Assembly: GCF_936933875.1 (NCBI RefSeq)
Contig: NZ_CAKZIK010000058.1
Coordinates: 1 to 32,253, forward strand
DNA: 32,253 nt
Direction: 5' to 3'
Origin: an uncultured Chryseobacterium sp.
GTDB lineage: Bacteria; Bacteroidota; Bacteroidia; Flavobacteriales; Weeksellaceae
Notes under the pieces: model-generated
Seen by the model: the letters and a program-made list of their open reading frames with translations, nothing else
Told to the model about the DNA's origin: nothing
The model's database searches: none
Translations under genes and position numbers: made by a program
In this document: positions 8,344-15,854 of the stretch, piece by piece
Numbering within the stretch: position 1 is the stretch's first letter
Layout: the number at the start of each line of letters is the position of its first letter

Positions 8344-8976
8344 TTAAACTTCAACAGTATACCCTAAAAGCGAAAAAATGGTTTGATAAAGTGTTCCCCG
8401 GATTTTCAACTCTGCATTTTGCATGTATTTTTCTTCGGAAGAATTCGGCAAATAATTTTCGTAAAATTTCTTATTTCTGATAATAAAAAGCGCGGAACCA
8501 ATAACCATCGTCAATACATCTTCTGCTTTTGGAGCATAGCTGAAAACACCTGAAGCAACGCCTTTTTTGATGATTTCATCAATTTTTTCGACAGCAGTAC
8601 TGTAAAACTCCAGTAATTCATCCTTCACAATTTCTGTATGACGAATTTCCTGACGCACAAATCCATGGAAATAATTATAGCGAAACATTTGGTTCACGAT
8701 AAATTTGATAACTTCCTTCATCTGCATTTCCGCTTTTCCATCTTTGATGGTATGTGCAAACTCCGAAAAATTTTCGCGCGTACGTAAAACACGGTACTGG
8801 TAAAGGTAAGCGAGCATTTTTTCCTTTGAACCGAAGTAATAAGAAATCATCGCGACATTAATATTCGCTTTGCTGGAAATATCCCGAACTGATGTACCTT
8901 CAAAACCCTTTTTTGCAATAAGTTCTTCAGCAACATCTAGGATTTTGATTTGCTTTTCTGTAAAATTCCTTTTCAT
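8344..8976 (-). CDS. TetR/AcrR-family transcriptional regulator
   Basis: The 210-residue protein has the classic TetR plan. The N-terminal helix-turn-helix reads ILDVAEELIAKKGFEGTSVR, then ISYYFGSKEKMLAYLYQYR (about residues 12-65). A helical ligand-binding and dimerisation domain follows. TetR proteins are usually repressors released by a small molecule; the ligand is not predictable here. The gene is divergent from a TatD-like hydrolase. The roughly 90-bp intergenic region holds two inverted repeats that could be its operators. The C-terminal region includes EIRHTEIVKDELLEFY, which resembles the regulators of lipid or envelope genes often seen in this phylum, but that is weak. Confidence 0.9.
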   Translation of the reverse strand: MKRNFTEKQIKILDVAEELIAKKGFEGTSVRDISSKANINVAMISYYFGSKEKMLAYLYQYRVLRTRENFSEFAHTIKDGKAEMQMKEVIKFIVNQMFRYNYFHGFVRQEIRHTEIVKDELLEFYSTAVEKIDEIIKKGVASGVFSYAPKAEDVLTMVIGSALFIIRNKKFYENYLPNSSEEKYMQNAELKIRGTLYQTIFSLLGYTVEV

Positions 8977-8994
8977 CGTTTATTTTTTCTGTTG

Positions 8995-9034
8995 GTTAAA
9001 GTTAACATTTCTTTAACAAATAAACAAGTGTTTA
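8995..9034. promoter_or_regulatory. Two inverted repeats, candidate TetR operators
   Basis: GTTAAAG (8995-9001) and CTTTAAC (9011-9017) form a 7-bp inverted repeat with a 9-nt gap. TAAACA-AG-TGTTTA (9021-9034) is a 14-bp palindrome with a 2-nt centre. Both lie between the divergent tetR and tatD-like genes, where an autoregulatory operator is expected. Binding is inferred only. Confidence 0.45.
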
Positions 9035-9067
9035 AGTAAGAAATCGATTTTTTGTTTAATTTTGAAT

Positions 9068-9697
9068 ATGCTTTGCTTTGATTTCCACCACCACGATTCA
9101 GAAAAAAAATTCGGAATTTACAATCTCGCGTTTAATGAAAACGTGCCCGATTTTTATTTCTCAGCCGGAATTCATCCCAATGAAATTGAAGTGAATTTGG
9201 AAGAAAAATTTTTGTGGTTGAAAGAAATTTTAAAACAAAAAAATTGCGTTGCCATTGGAGAATGTGGATTGGATGGTTTGCTTGAAACCGATGAAAAACT
9301 ACAACATGAAGTCTTCGCAAAACAGATTGAAATCGCAAATGAAATCAACAAACCCATGATTATTCATTGTGTAAAAAGGTTTTCAGCGTTAATTCCTTAT
9401 CGCAAAAAATCGAAGGTTCAAATGATTGTTCATGGATTTAATAAAAAGGAAACTATTGGCAAGGAGTTACTCAGGCATGACTTTTACCTGAGTTTTGGGA
9501 AATCAATTCTGCAAAATGTACCTTTGCAGGAATTTCTGGGCAATGTTCCGATGGAAAAAATCTTTCTTGAAACGGACAATTCAGGTTTAAATATTGAAGA
9601 AATTTACCAGAAAGTTTCAGAAATAAAAAACATAAAAATTGAAGATCTACAGCAAAAAATTGCTGAAAATCTTCAAAAAATTCAAATTTCAGTATAA
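9068..9697 (+). CDS. TatD-family metal-dependent hydrolase, short form
   Basis: TatD-family proteins are amidohydrolase-fold, divalent-metal enzymes, typically acting as 3'-5' exonucleases or deoxyribonucleases. The ATG at 9068 is preferred over an in-frame TTG two codons upstream. The 209-residue product shows an altered metal HxH motif DFHHHD (5-10), AIGECGLDG with the metal-bridging Glu, MIIHC, VHGF and the late ETD motif (FLETDNSG). It is about 50 residues shorter than usual TatD (about 260), with compact loops. A TAATTTTG box ends only 3 nt before the ATG, so if it is used the mRNA would be nearly leaderless. It is followed after 2 nt by tcdA, so the two are probably co-transcribed. Confidence 0.85.
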   Translation: MLCFDFHHHDSEKKFGIYNLAFNENVPDFYFSAGIHPNEIEVNLEEKFLWLKEILKQKNCVAIGECGLDGLLETDEKLQHEVFAKQIEIANEINKPMIIHCVKRFSALIPYRKKSKVQMIVHGFNKKETIGKELLRHDFYLSFGKSILQNVPLQEFLGNVPMEKIFLETDNSGLNIEEIYQKVSEIKNIKIEDLQQKIAENLQKIQISV

Positions 9698-9699
9698 AA

Positions 9700-10431
9700 A
9701 TGGAGAAAAAGTGGCTTGAACGCACCGAGCTTCTTATCAAAGAAAAAGGTCTTGAAAAATTACAGAATGCCAACATTTTAGTGATTGGTTTAGGCGGTGT
9801 CGGTTCTTTCGCAGCTGAATTTTTAGCAAGAGCCGGCGTTGGAAAAATGACGATTGTTGATGGTGATACTGTGGATATTACTAATATTAACCGACAACTT
9901 CCTGCACTTCATTCTACCATCGGAAAGCATAAAGTAGAAGTGGTTTCTGAAAGATTGATGGACATTAATCCTGAATTGAAACTTATATCCATCAACGCTT
10001 TTCTGAACCCTGAAAATATGGCTGAAATTCTTGATGGCGAAAAATTCGATTATGTTTTGGACTGTATCGACAGTGTTACGCCAAAAATCACATTGATTAA
10101 AGAAGCCAGAAAAAGAAAAATAAAACTCGTAAGTTCCATGGGAGCCGGTGGAAAAACCGACCCAAGCAAAGTAATGGTTCGTGATATCAGTAAAACGCAC
10201 AACTGTTTTTTAGCGAGACAAATCCGAAAAAGACTCAAAAAAGAGAAAATCAACAAAGGTTTTCGCTGTGTTTTTTCCAATGAAATCCAAAATGAAGAAA
10301 GTTTGAAAATGACGGACGGAAAAAATTTCAAAAGGTCTTTTTACGGAACCATTTCCTATATTCCTGCTATTTTTGGGCTTTACGCAGCAGCTGAAGTCAT
10401 TAATTATCTCGTGAAAAAATCCGATGACTGA
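9700..10431 (+). CDS. tcdA: tRNA threonylcarbamoyladenosine dehydratase (ThiF/E1-like)
   Basis: TcdA uses ATP to cyclise t6A37 to ct6A37 in tRNAs that read ANN codons. The 243-residue protein has the E1/ThiF nucleotide-binding motif GLGGVG (30-35), the DGD motif (54-56), TNINRQ (61-66, with the ATP-contacting Asn and Arg) and the family marker DCIDSVTPKITLI. The later GAGGKTDPSKVMVRDISKTH stretch fits TcdA/CsdL rather than MoeB or ThiF. No ThiS or MoaD partner gene is nearby. It starts 2 nt after the tatD-like gene and overlaps rnpA by 8 nt, indicating translational coupling in one operon. Confidence 0.93.
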   Translation: MEKKWLERTELLIKEKGLEKLQNANILVIGLGGVGSFAAEFLARAGVGKMTIVDGDTVDITNINRQLPALHSTIGKHKVEVVSERLMDINPELKLISINAFLNPENMAEILDGEKFDYVLDCIDSVTPKITLIKEARKRKIKLVSSMGAGGKTDPSKVMVRDISKTHNCFLARQIRKRLKKEKINKGFRCVFSNEIQNEESLKMTDGKNFKRSFYGTISYIPAIFGLYAAAEVINYLVKKSDD

Positions 10432-10804
10432 TTTTAAATTTCCACGCGAACAAAAACTCAAAAGCAAATCCGAAATTTCGCTTCTTTTCGAAAAGGGAAA
10501 GTGGATGACGTGTGGAAATCTCCGAATTATTTCTTTGGATTTGGATAAAAAACCACAGGAAAATATTTCCGTTCAGAACCAGAAAATTGGCGTTTCGGTT
10601 TCCAAAAAATATTTCAAAAAAGCGGTGGACAGAAACCGCATTAAAAGATTACTTCGTGAAGCTTACCGAATGAATAAGGAAATATTCACAGAAAAATTCG
10701 GAACACATTCATTATCAATGCTTTTTTGGGTTTCAAAAGAAATGCCCGAAAAGTGCCAGAACATCGAAACAGATTTCCTAAACCTCTGTAAACCAAAAAA
10801 TTAA
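10424..10804 (+). CDS. rnpA: Ribonuclease P protein component
   Basis: RnpA binds the RNase P RNA and helps it process tRNA 5' ends. The 126-residue protein is close to the family length and has the diagnostic basic helix VDRNRIKRLLREAYR (about 68-82), preceded by GVSVSKKYFKKA. The N-terminal PREQKLKSKSEISLLFEKGK is also typical. The start overlaps the end of tcdA by 8 nt. The gene is not beside rpmH or dnaA, the usual place in many other phyla; this displaced position is common in Bacteroidota. Confidence 0.95.
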   Translation: MTDFKFPREQKLKSKSEISLLFEKGKWMTCGNLRIISLDLDKKPQENISVQNQKIGVSVSKKYFKKAVDRNRIKRLLREAYRMNKEIFTEKFGTHSLSMLFWVSKEMPEKCQNIETDFLNLCKPKN

Positions 10805-10869
10805 ATTTTAACATTTATTAGCACAGTTTTTGTAAATTAGTGTTCGAATAAACTATAAATCAATTCAAA

Positions 10870-11517
10870 ATGTTAGATAACATTCCTTATTTACCGTACG
10901 CCATTAGTGCATTTATCGGTATTGGACTTGCTGCAGCTTCAGGTTTCAGAGTATTTCTGCCGATGTTTGCCGTAAGTTTAGCTTCTTATATGGGTTGGAT
11001 TCCGATGAACGAAAGTTTTCAATGGCTAGCCGGACTTCCAACTTTGATTACTACAGGAATTGCAACGGTTGTAGAAATTTTGGCGTATTACATTCCTTAT
11101 GTGGACCATTTACTCGACACGCTTTCGGTCCCATTAGCAACTGTTGCCGGTTCTGTTATGTTTGCAAGTCAGTTCACCGATTTGGGAACTTTTCCAACGT
11201 GGGCTTTAGCCTTAATTGCGGGAGGTGGAACTGCAGCTGCGATTAGCTCCGGATTTGCAGGAACTCGAGCAGCATCTACTGCGACAACCGGAGGTTTAGG
11301 AAATTCCGTAGTCGCAACTACTGAAACTGCAGGAGCAGGAATTATGTCGGTTTTGGCTTTAGCTGCACCTGTAATTGCTGCGATTGCCGCCATCATTTTA
11401 GTGATAGTTGTGATTGTTTTGGGCAGAAAAATTTGGAACAAATTCAAGAAATTTAATACCTCAGCTCCATCTAAAACAATTGATGTGGAAGCAGTAGATT
11501 CGAAGTATATTGAATAG
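10870..11517 (+). CDS. DUF4126 membrane protein
   Basis: This 215-residue integral membrane protein matches the DUF4126 family. The N-terminal GIGLAAASGFRVFLPMFAVS is the most recognisable part, followed by VEILAYYIPYVDHLLDTLS, a Gly/Ala/Thr-rich middle and a long hydrophobic C-terminal helix (AAPVIAAIAAIILVIVVIVL) that ends in a basic cytoplasmic tail. About five transmembrane segments are likely. The function of the family is unknown. The gene is 65 bp after rnpA and is the last plus-strand gene before a strong terminator. Its own promoter is not clear. Confidence 0.85.
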   Translation: MLDNIPYLPYAISAFIGIGLAAASGFRVFLPMFAVSLASYMGWIPMNESFQWLAGLPTLITTGIATVVEILAYYIPYVDHLLDTLSVPLATVAGSVMFASQFTDLGTFPTWALALIAGGGTAAAISSGFAGTRAASTATTGGLGNSVVATTETAGAGIMSVLALAAPVIAAIAAIILVIVVIVLGRKIWNKFKKFNTSAPSKTIDVEAVDSKYIE

Positions 11518-11531
11518 CATCGAATAAAATT

Positions 11532-11585
11532 AAATAAATAAACAAAACCCTTCAGAAGATTCTGAAGAGTTTTGTTTATTTATTT
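11532..11585. terminator. Long bidirectional terminator hairpin
   Basis: A near-perfect palindrome folds with AAATAAATAAACAAAAC (11532-11548) and CTTCAGAA (11550-11557) on one side and TTCTGAAG (11560-11567) and GTTTTGTTTATTTATTT (11569-11585) on the other, with one mismatch. A and T tracts flank the GC-richer core on both sides, so it can end the DUF4126 transcript and the convergent lptE-TPR transcript. The stop codon of the minus-strand gene (11576-11578) lies inside the right arm. Confidence 0.9.
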
Positions 11586-13255
11586 TGTCTCAATTCTTTA
11601 ATTTCCTTAATTCTTTCTTTAAAAGTTTCAGCTTTTTCGGGATGTTTTGAAGAAAGGGTTTCGTAGGCTTTAATAGCTTTGGTGTAGAGCTTTTGTTCTA
11701 CATATAATTTTGCCAAAGTTTCCGTCATTAAGTGCGAAATATCGTCGGCTTTTTCTTTCACAACAAACTGATTATCTTCTTTCAGTTTTGAAATTTTAGG
11801 TTCCTTTTCGATGAAAGTTTCAATGGCCTTGGTTTTGATTTCCTCTTTTGTTTCTTCTTCGGAAACTTCATCTTTTACTTCCCTAATTTCTTCGACTTTG
11901 GGTTGGGACCTGTCGATTTTCAACCAACTTTGCCAAGTGTTGATAAAGCCCGGAACATTACTTTCAGGCTCTGTTTTTTGTATTTCCTGTTTCGGCTCTT
12001 CTTTTGTTTCAGACGTTTCAATAGGAGCAACGTTTTGTGTGAAGAAGGAAATATTCATCGCAGGTTTTTCATCCGTTTTTACTGCAGAAACTTCTGAAGT
12101 TTTTGGTTCTTCCTTAATTTCTGAAGCTTCTACCTTTTCAACTTTCACAGTTTCCGGTTTTAAAATTAAAGAATCCGGTGTATTTCCACCGAAACTCATT
12201 GGTTTCCAGGAAGTATTGACAGTTGTTGGTTCCGATTCAGAAGTTTTAATTTCTTGTTGAGTTATCTCTCCTTTTTCGCTGACAACTTCTGTTTTTACCG
12301 CTTCTTCAATTTTTTCTTCCGGTTTTGGAAATTTAAAATCGTGGGTTTCCGCAAAATTGATTTCAGTATTTAAAGGCGTGATTTCCTCTTTTTCAATTAC
12401 TTTAATTTCTTTTTTAGAAGCTTTCATTTTGGCTTCCACTTCCGCAATCAGTCGCTTCATTTCCTCTTCATGACGGTTAACCTGAGGTTTTGGAGCTGTA
12501 AAATTTGGCGTAACTGGAGCTGCAGCAATTTTTACTTCCGGCATAAAATCTTCCGTTCCGTGGAAACTTACTTCAGCTGAATTTTCAACAACAGGTTCTT
12601 CAGTTTTGATTTCATCTACGTTGATGACAGTTTCTTTGCTTAAATTTTCAGCTTCGGGAATTTCTTCAAATGTTAGTTCTTCAGATTTTACTTCCTCTAC
12701 CTTTTCAGTTTCTACAACTTCCTGAATTTCCGCTTTCTGCGTTACAATCGTTCCAGATTCCAATGTTTGGTTCAAATCTATTTTTTCTGTTTTTTGATTC
12801 AGAAAATCTTCTTCACCTTCAAACAAAATTCGGTTCAGTTCTCCATTAATATAAACCGGTTTTGGTGGCTCAAATTCCCTCAACTGAATGTCATTGTAAA
12901 CTGGCTGTGATGTTTCAACAGCGGAAGTAATTTCAGGTTTCTTTTCTGAAATTTCATACTTCATTTCAACTTTTTCAGGCTGAACTTCTTCCACTTCATA
13001 TTTAGATTCAACCAAAACTTTAGGCTGAATTTTATTGATAAACTGATATAAAATTTTCTTATCCGTTGTATAAGCTGCCGTTCTCGAAAGTTCCTGCTGA
13101 TAATTTTCTGGCAAAAACTGATGCGTTCCGTAAAGATATAATGCTCTGATGTTCTGGATATAAGGTTGCTTTTGAATTTCCGCATTCAGCAAATTCAAAT
13201 CTTCATTTCGGATTAAATCCGGGTTTTTCAGCAATTCTAAAACTCTTGCGTTCAT
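11576..13255 (-). CDS. Low-complexity Glu/Val/Lys/Pro-rich protein with C-terminal TPR-like helices
   Basis: The 559-residue product has three parts. Residues 1-80 are a helical domain (MNARVLELLKNPDLIRNEDL, ALYLYGTHQFLPENY). Residues about 85-500 are a disordered region rich in Glu, Val, Lys, Thr and Pro with many EEPK, KTEE and VEEV-like runs. The last 55 residues form a TPR-like hairpin (LAKLYVEQKLYTKAIKAYET, then LSSKHPEKAETF). There is no signal peptide, so it is probably cytoplasmic. I know similar proteins only as uncharacterised TPR proteins of this group. It starts 1 nt after the lptE stop, so it belongs to that transcript, which may hint at an envelope role. The function is unknown. 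Confidence 0.8.
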   Translation of the reverse strand: MNARVLELLKNPDLIRNEDLNLLNAEIQKQPYIQNIRALYLYGTHQFLPENYQQELSRTAAYTTDKKILYQFINKIQPKVLVESKYEVEEVQPEKVEMKYEISEKKPEITSAVETSQPVYNDIQLREFEPPKPVYINGELNRILFEGEEDFLNQKTEKIDLNQTLESGTIVTQKAEIQEVVETEKVEEVKSEELTFEEIPEAENLSKETVINVDEIKTEEPVVENSAEVSFHGTEDFMPEVKIAAAPVTPNFTAPKPQVNRHEEEMKRLIAEVEAKMKASKKEIKVIEKEEITPLNTEINFAETHDFKFPKPEEKIEEAVKTEVVSEKGEITQQEIKTSESEPTTVNTSWKPMSFGGNTPDSLILKPETVKVEKVEASEIKEEPKTSEVSAVKTDEKPAMNISFFTQNVAPIETSETKEEPKQEIQKTEPESNVPGFINTWQSWLKIDRSQPKVEEIREVKDEVSEEETKEEIKTKAIETFIEKEPKISKLKEDNQFVVKEKADDISHLMTETLAKLYVEQKLYTKAIKAYETLSSKHPEKAETFKERIKEIKELRQNK

Positions 13256-13256
13256 C

Positions 13257-13790
13257 TTACCAATTGGCTACAATATCGTTAAAAATCTTGTTGATAATTC
13301 TTTCGTTCACAATTTTTACCTGCGAAGCTTCAATGGCATTAATATCCAAATCGCTGCTGAAAGCCGCTTCATCAGAATACGTTCTGTCGAAACTTTCGTC
13401 GGGATATCTTGCGTTTTCGTAATGAACTTTTACGGTAATCGTCAGTTTGTTTTGCGCAGCCTGAATGGTTCCACCTGCAGCGTTCACGGGACTAGAAATG
13501 GTTGTTGGAGAAATCGTGTAATCTGTAATTTCGCCTTCAATAAAAATGTCTGGTTTTTCCGTAGTTCCCTTCAAAGTGGTACGCTGAAATTTATTCTGAA
13601 TATCAATAAAAAACTGCTGCGCCAAAGTTGGATTCACCAAAGGAGCGTTATTGACAAATTCTTTAATCTGAAAAGTTTTCACATCTTCCTTCAAAGAAGA
13701 ACCAGTGAAAGAATAACATGATTTCAACAAAAAACCTGCTGAAATAATGATTAAAAAACTAAAAATATTTCTGAAAATATTATGCTTCAT
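13257..13790 (-). CDS. lptE: LptE-family LPS assembly lipoprotein
   Basis: LptE plugs the LptD barrel and helps place lipopolysaccharide in the outer leaflet. I chose the ATG at 13790, which has a GGAGTTAGGA upstream and gives a lipoprotein signal peptide (IIISAGFLLKSC, Cys25). The longer upstream frame lies inside the preceding gene. The 177-residue product shows Bacteroidota LptE features: CYSFTGSSL, then NNAPLVNPTLAQQF, a TEKPDIFIEGEITDYTISPT stretch and NKLTITVKVHYEN. It overlaps the upstream membrane-protein gene by 11 nt and is followed after 1 nt by the low-complexity TPR gene, so all are coupled. It resides at the periplasmic face of the outer membrane. Confidence 0.88.
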   Translation of the reverse strand: MKHNIFRNIFSFLIIISAGFLLKSCYSFTGSSLKEDVKTFQIKEFVNNAPLVNPTLAQQFFIDIQNKFQRTTLKGTTEKPDIFIEGEITDYTISPTTISSPVNAAGGTIQAAQNKLTITVKVHYENARYPDESFDRTYSDEAAFSSDLDINAIEASQVKIVNERIINKIFNDIVANW

Positions 13791-14466
13791 TCCTAACTCC
13801 AATTTCTTTAATTTCATCGTCTTCCAACTGTTTAAAAGCATCCTCGTAAGCAAAATAATTGCTCACATACGCGAAAGGCATGGTTACAATTAACCCGATA
13901 AAACACGCTAGGATACCAAGTTGTGCAAGGAAACTTACGACAATTACAAAAAGTAAAATGTTCATAAAATTTCCCTTCGTCATGATGTTGGACATGTTCC
14001 ACGCGGTTTTTAGATCCTGAACTTTTCTCAACGAGATTAATCCCGGAATATAAAACGCTTTTACCAAAAACCAAAAAACAACAGCCATCATAGCCAATGC
14101 TAAAACGACAACTGCAACTCCAAAAGCAGGACTTGGTTCTCCATCTCCATTAGCAATAGACATTACAATCATAGGAATGTAAAACGGTAAAATACAGGCA
14201 ATTAAAACAAGTTGCGCCAAAAGATACGGCACGAAATCATCAAAATTGAAAATTTCTGAAGGCGAAGTTGGTTCTCCGTAATATACTTTTCTGCAATATT
14301 TATAAAAATTTCCAATCGCCAAAAGTCCACACAAAGGGATAATGGACATAATAATTACAAAAATGTAGGCTACAATAAAGTTTCCTAAATCTTTTTTCAT
14401 TAAATCGATGGCCTTGCTGATGTATTCGCCAAATTTAAAATCTACCGGTTTTACGTTAACTGTCAT
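13780..14466 (-). CDS. Polytopic membrane protein, unrecognised family
   Basis: The 228-residue protein has about five or six hydrophobic segments. Among them are NFIVAYIFVIIMSIIPLCGL, the YLLAQLVLIACILPFYIPMI region, VAVVVLALAMMAVVFWFLVK and ILLFVIVVSFLAQLGILACF. The N-terminal cytoplasmic part reads FGEYISKAIDLMKKDLGNF and a conserved-looking central loop reads AFYIPGLISLRKVQDLKTAW. This arrangement resembles DUF4013/DUF975-type membrane proteins, but I cannot assign a family. Its ATG overlaps the stop codon of the sigma-54 activator gene by 1 nt and its end overlaps lptE, so it is part of one polycistronic unit. The substrate and role are unknown. Confidence 0.75.
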   Translation of the reverse strand: MTVNVKPVDFKFGEYISKAIDLMKKDLGNFIVAYIFVIIMSIIPLCGLLAIGNFYKYCRKVYYGEPTSPSEIFNFDDFVPYLLAQLVLIACILPFYIPMIVMSIANGDGEPSPAFGVAVVVLALAMMAVVFWFLVKAFYIPGLISLRKVQDLKTAWNMSNIMTKGNFMNILLFVIVVSFLAQLGILACFIGLIVTMPFAYVSNYFAYEDAFKQLEDDEIKEIGVRNEA

Positions 14467-15749
14467 TACTCTTCTAGGTTATATTGTTTTATTTTTCGGT
14501 ACAACGTTCTTTGGGAGATTCCCAATTCGTCTGCTGCACGGTTTCTTCTTCCTTTGTGCTTTTCGAGCGCTTTTAAAATGAGTTCACGCTCATTATTTTG
14601 CAATGATAAAGTTTCGGGTTTAGTTTCCTCCACTTCAATATCTTCGATATCATCAAAATCATCATCCATATTTGAAATGATGGTTGGATTCTGAACATTT
14701 CCTTCTTTTCCATTCTCAAAATACAATAGAGAATTTGGATTGGAAGGCTGCGTATCAGCATTGAAAACACGTCCGATTAAATCCTTTTCCTGATTGCTGA
14801 AATTGGAATTTCCGCGGTTTTTTATCAGTTCCGAAGTTAAGGATTTTAAATCATTCAAATCGCTTCGCATGTCGAAAAGGATTTTGTAAATAATTTCCCT
14901 TTCGGAATTGAATTCTGAATTTGAAATTCCACCTCCATTTCTTTGTACAACCGCCGGAAGATTGGTTTGCATCGGAATGTATTCCGCCAGTTTTGTAGAA
15001 TTGACTTCACGGTTTTGCTCTACAACCGTCATTTGTTCTACCAAATTTCTGAGCTGACGAATATTTCCCGGAAAACTGTAATTTTCGAGATATTTTACCC
15101 CGTCTTCAGTAAGCTGAAGTTCGGGCATTCTGTATTTTTCAGCAAAATCGATTGCAAATTTTCTGAAGATTAAATGGATATCGCCACGTCTTTCTCTCAA
15201 AGGTGGCATGTCAATTTGAACGGTGTTTAATCGATAATATAAATCTTCGCGAAAACGGCCGTCGCTAATCGCATTCATCATGTTCACGTTGGTTGCAGCA
15301 ACAATTCTCACATTCGTTTTCTGAATTTGTGAGGAACCCACTTTCATAAATTCTCCGCTTTCCAAAACTCTTAAAAGTCGAACCTGAGTTTGTAAAGGCA
15401 ATTCACCAACTTCATCAAGGAAAATGGTTCCGCCGTCTGCAACTTCAAAATACCCTTTTCTCGTTGCAGTTGCTCCTGTAAAAGCTCCTTTTTCGTGACC
15501 GAAAAGTTCGGAATCAATCGTTCCTTCCGGAATTGCACCGCAGTTGACAACGATATATGGTTGATGTTTTCTTTTCGATTCAGCATGAATAATTTTCGGG
15601 ATATGTTCTTTACCAACTCCGGATTCTCCGATAACAAGAACAGAAATATCAGTAGGTGCCACTTGTATGGCTTTTTCTATCGCCCGGTTTAAAGCGGGAT
15701 AATTCCCGATAATGCCGAAGCGGTTTTTTATGGATTGTAGGTCTGTCAT
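14466..15749 (-). CDS. Sigma-54-dependent transcriptional activator (AAA+ and Fis HTH)
   Basis: This enhancer-binding protein would remodel RNA polymerase with sigma-54 to open promoters. The ATG at 15749 gives 427 residues (MTDLQSIKNRFGIIGNYPAL). There is no receiver or sensor domain at the N-terminus. The AAA+ domain has Walker A GESGVGKE (41-48), the sigma-54-contacting GAFTGA loop (88-93), Walker B GGTIFLDE (106-113) and FREDLYYRL. An acidic linker follows, and the C-terminus is a Fis-type helix-turn-helix (RNRAADELGISQRTLYRKIK). Without a receiver domain its activity must be set by another partner or by expression. It is downstream of miaB, separated by a repeat-bearing gap, and upstream of the membrane protein and lptE. 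Confidence 0.93.
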   Translation of the reverse strand: MTDLQSIKNRFGIIGNYPALNRAIEKAIQVAPTDISVLVIGESGVGKEHIPKIIHAESKRKHQPYIVVNCGAIPEGTIDSELFGHEKGAFTGATATRKGYFEVADGGTIFLDEVGELPLQTQVRLLRVLESGEFMKVGSSQIQKTNVRIVAATNVNMMNAISDGRFREDLYYRLNTVQIDMPPLRERRGDIHLIFRKFAIDFAEKYRMPELQLTEDGVKYLENYSFPGNIRQLRNLVEQMTVVEQNREVNSTKLAEYIPMQTNLPAVVQRNGGGISNSEFNSEREIIYKILFDMRSDLNDLKSLTSELIKNRGNSNFSNQEKDLIGRVFNADTQPSNPNSLLYFENGKEGNVQNPTIISNMDDDFDDIEDIEVEETKPETLSLQNNERELILKALEKHKGRRNRAADELGISQRTLYRKIKQYNLEE

Positions 15750-15760
15750 TTTTTTTAATG

Positions 15761-15854
15761 TGATAATATGGTGATGAGTTGAGACATTTAAAATTTTACT
15801 TTCAGACGATTTCGGATACAAATTACCTCATCGTCCTATCATCAAATTGTCTCA
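15761..15854. repeat. Imperfect inverted intergenic repeat between miaB and the sigma-54 activator gene
   Basis: TGATAATATGGTGATGAGTT (15761-15780) matches the reverse complement of 15825-15844 at about 14 of 20 positions. A GAGACA (15781-15786) and a TGTCTC (15848-15853) flank these arms. The sequence is built from short TGATGA and GAGACA words, unlike the coding sequence around it. It looks like a dispersed intergenic element rather than a simple terminator. Confidence 0.45.

Noticed and set aside
9062..9067. An in-frame TTG start two codons upstream for the tatD-like gene
   Set aside because: The TTG is part of the TAATTTTG promoter-like box and the ATG at 9068 is a normal start.
11811..12260. 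A 149-codon open frame on the plus strand opposite the low-complexity gene
   Set aside because: It is the antisense of repetitive Glu/Lys-rich codons, which lack stops in that frame. No start context or family match is seen.
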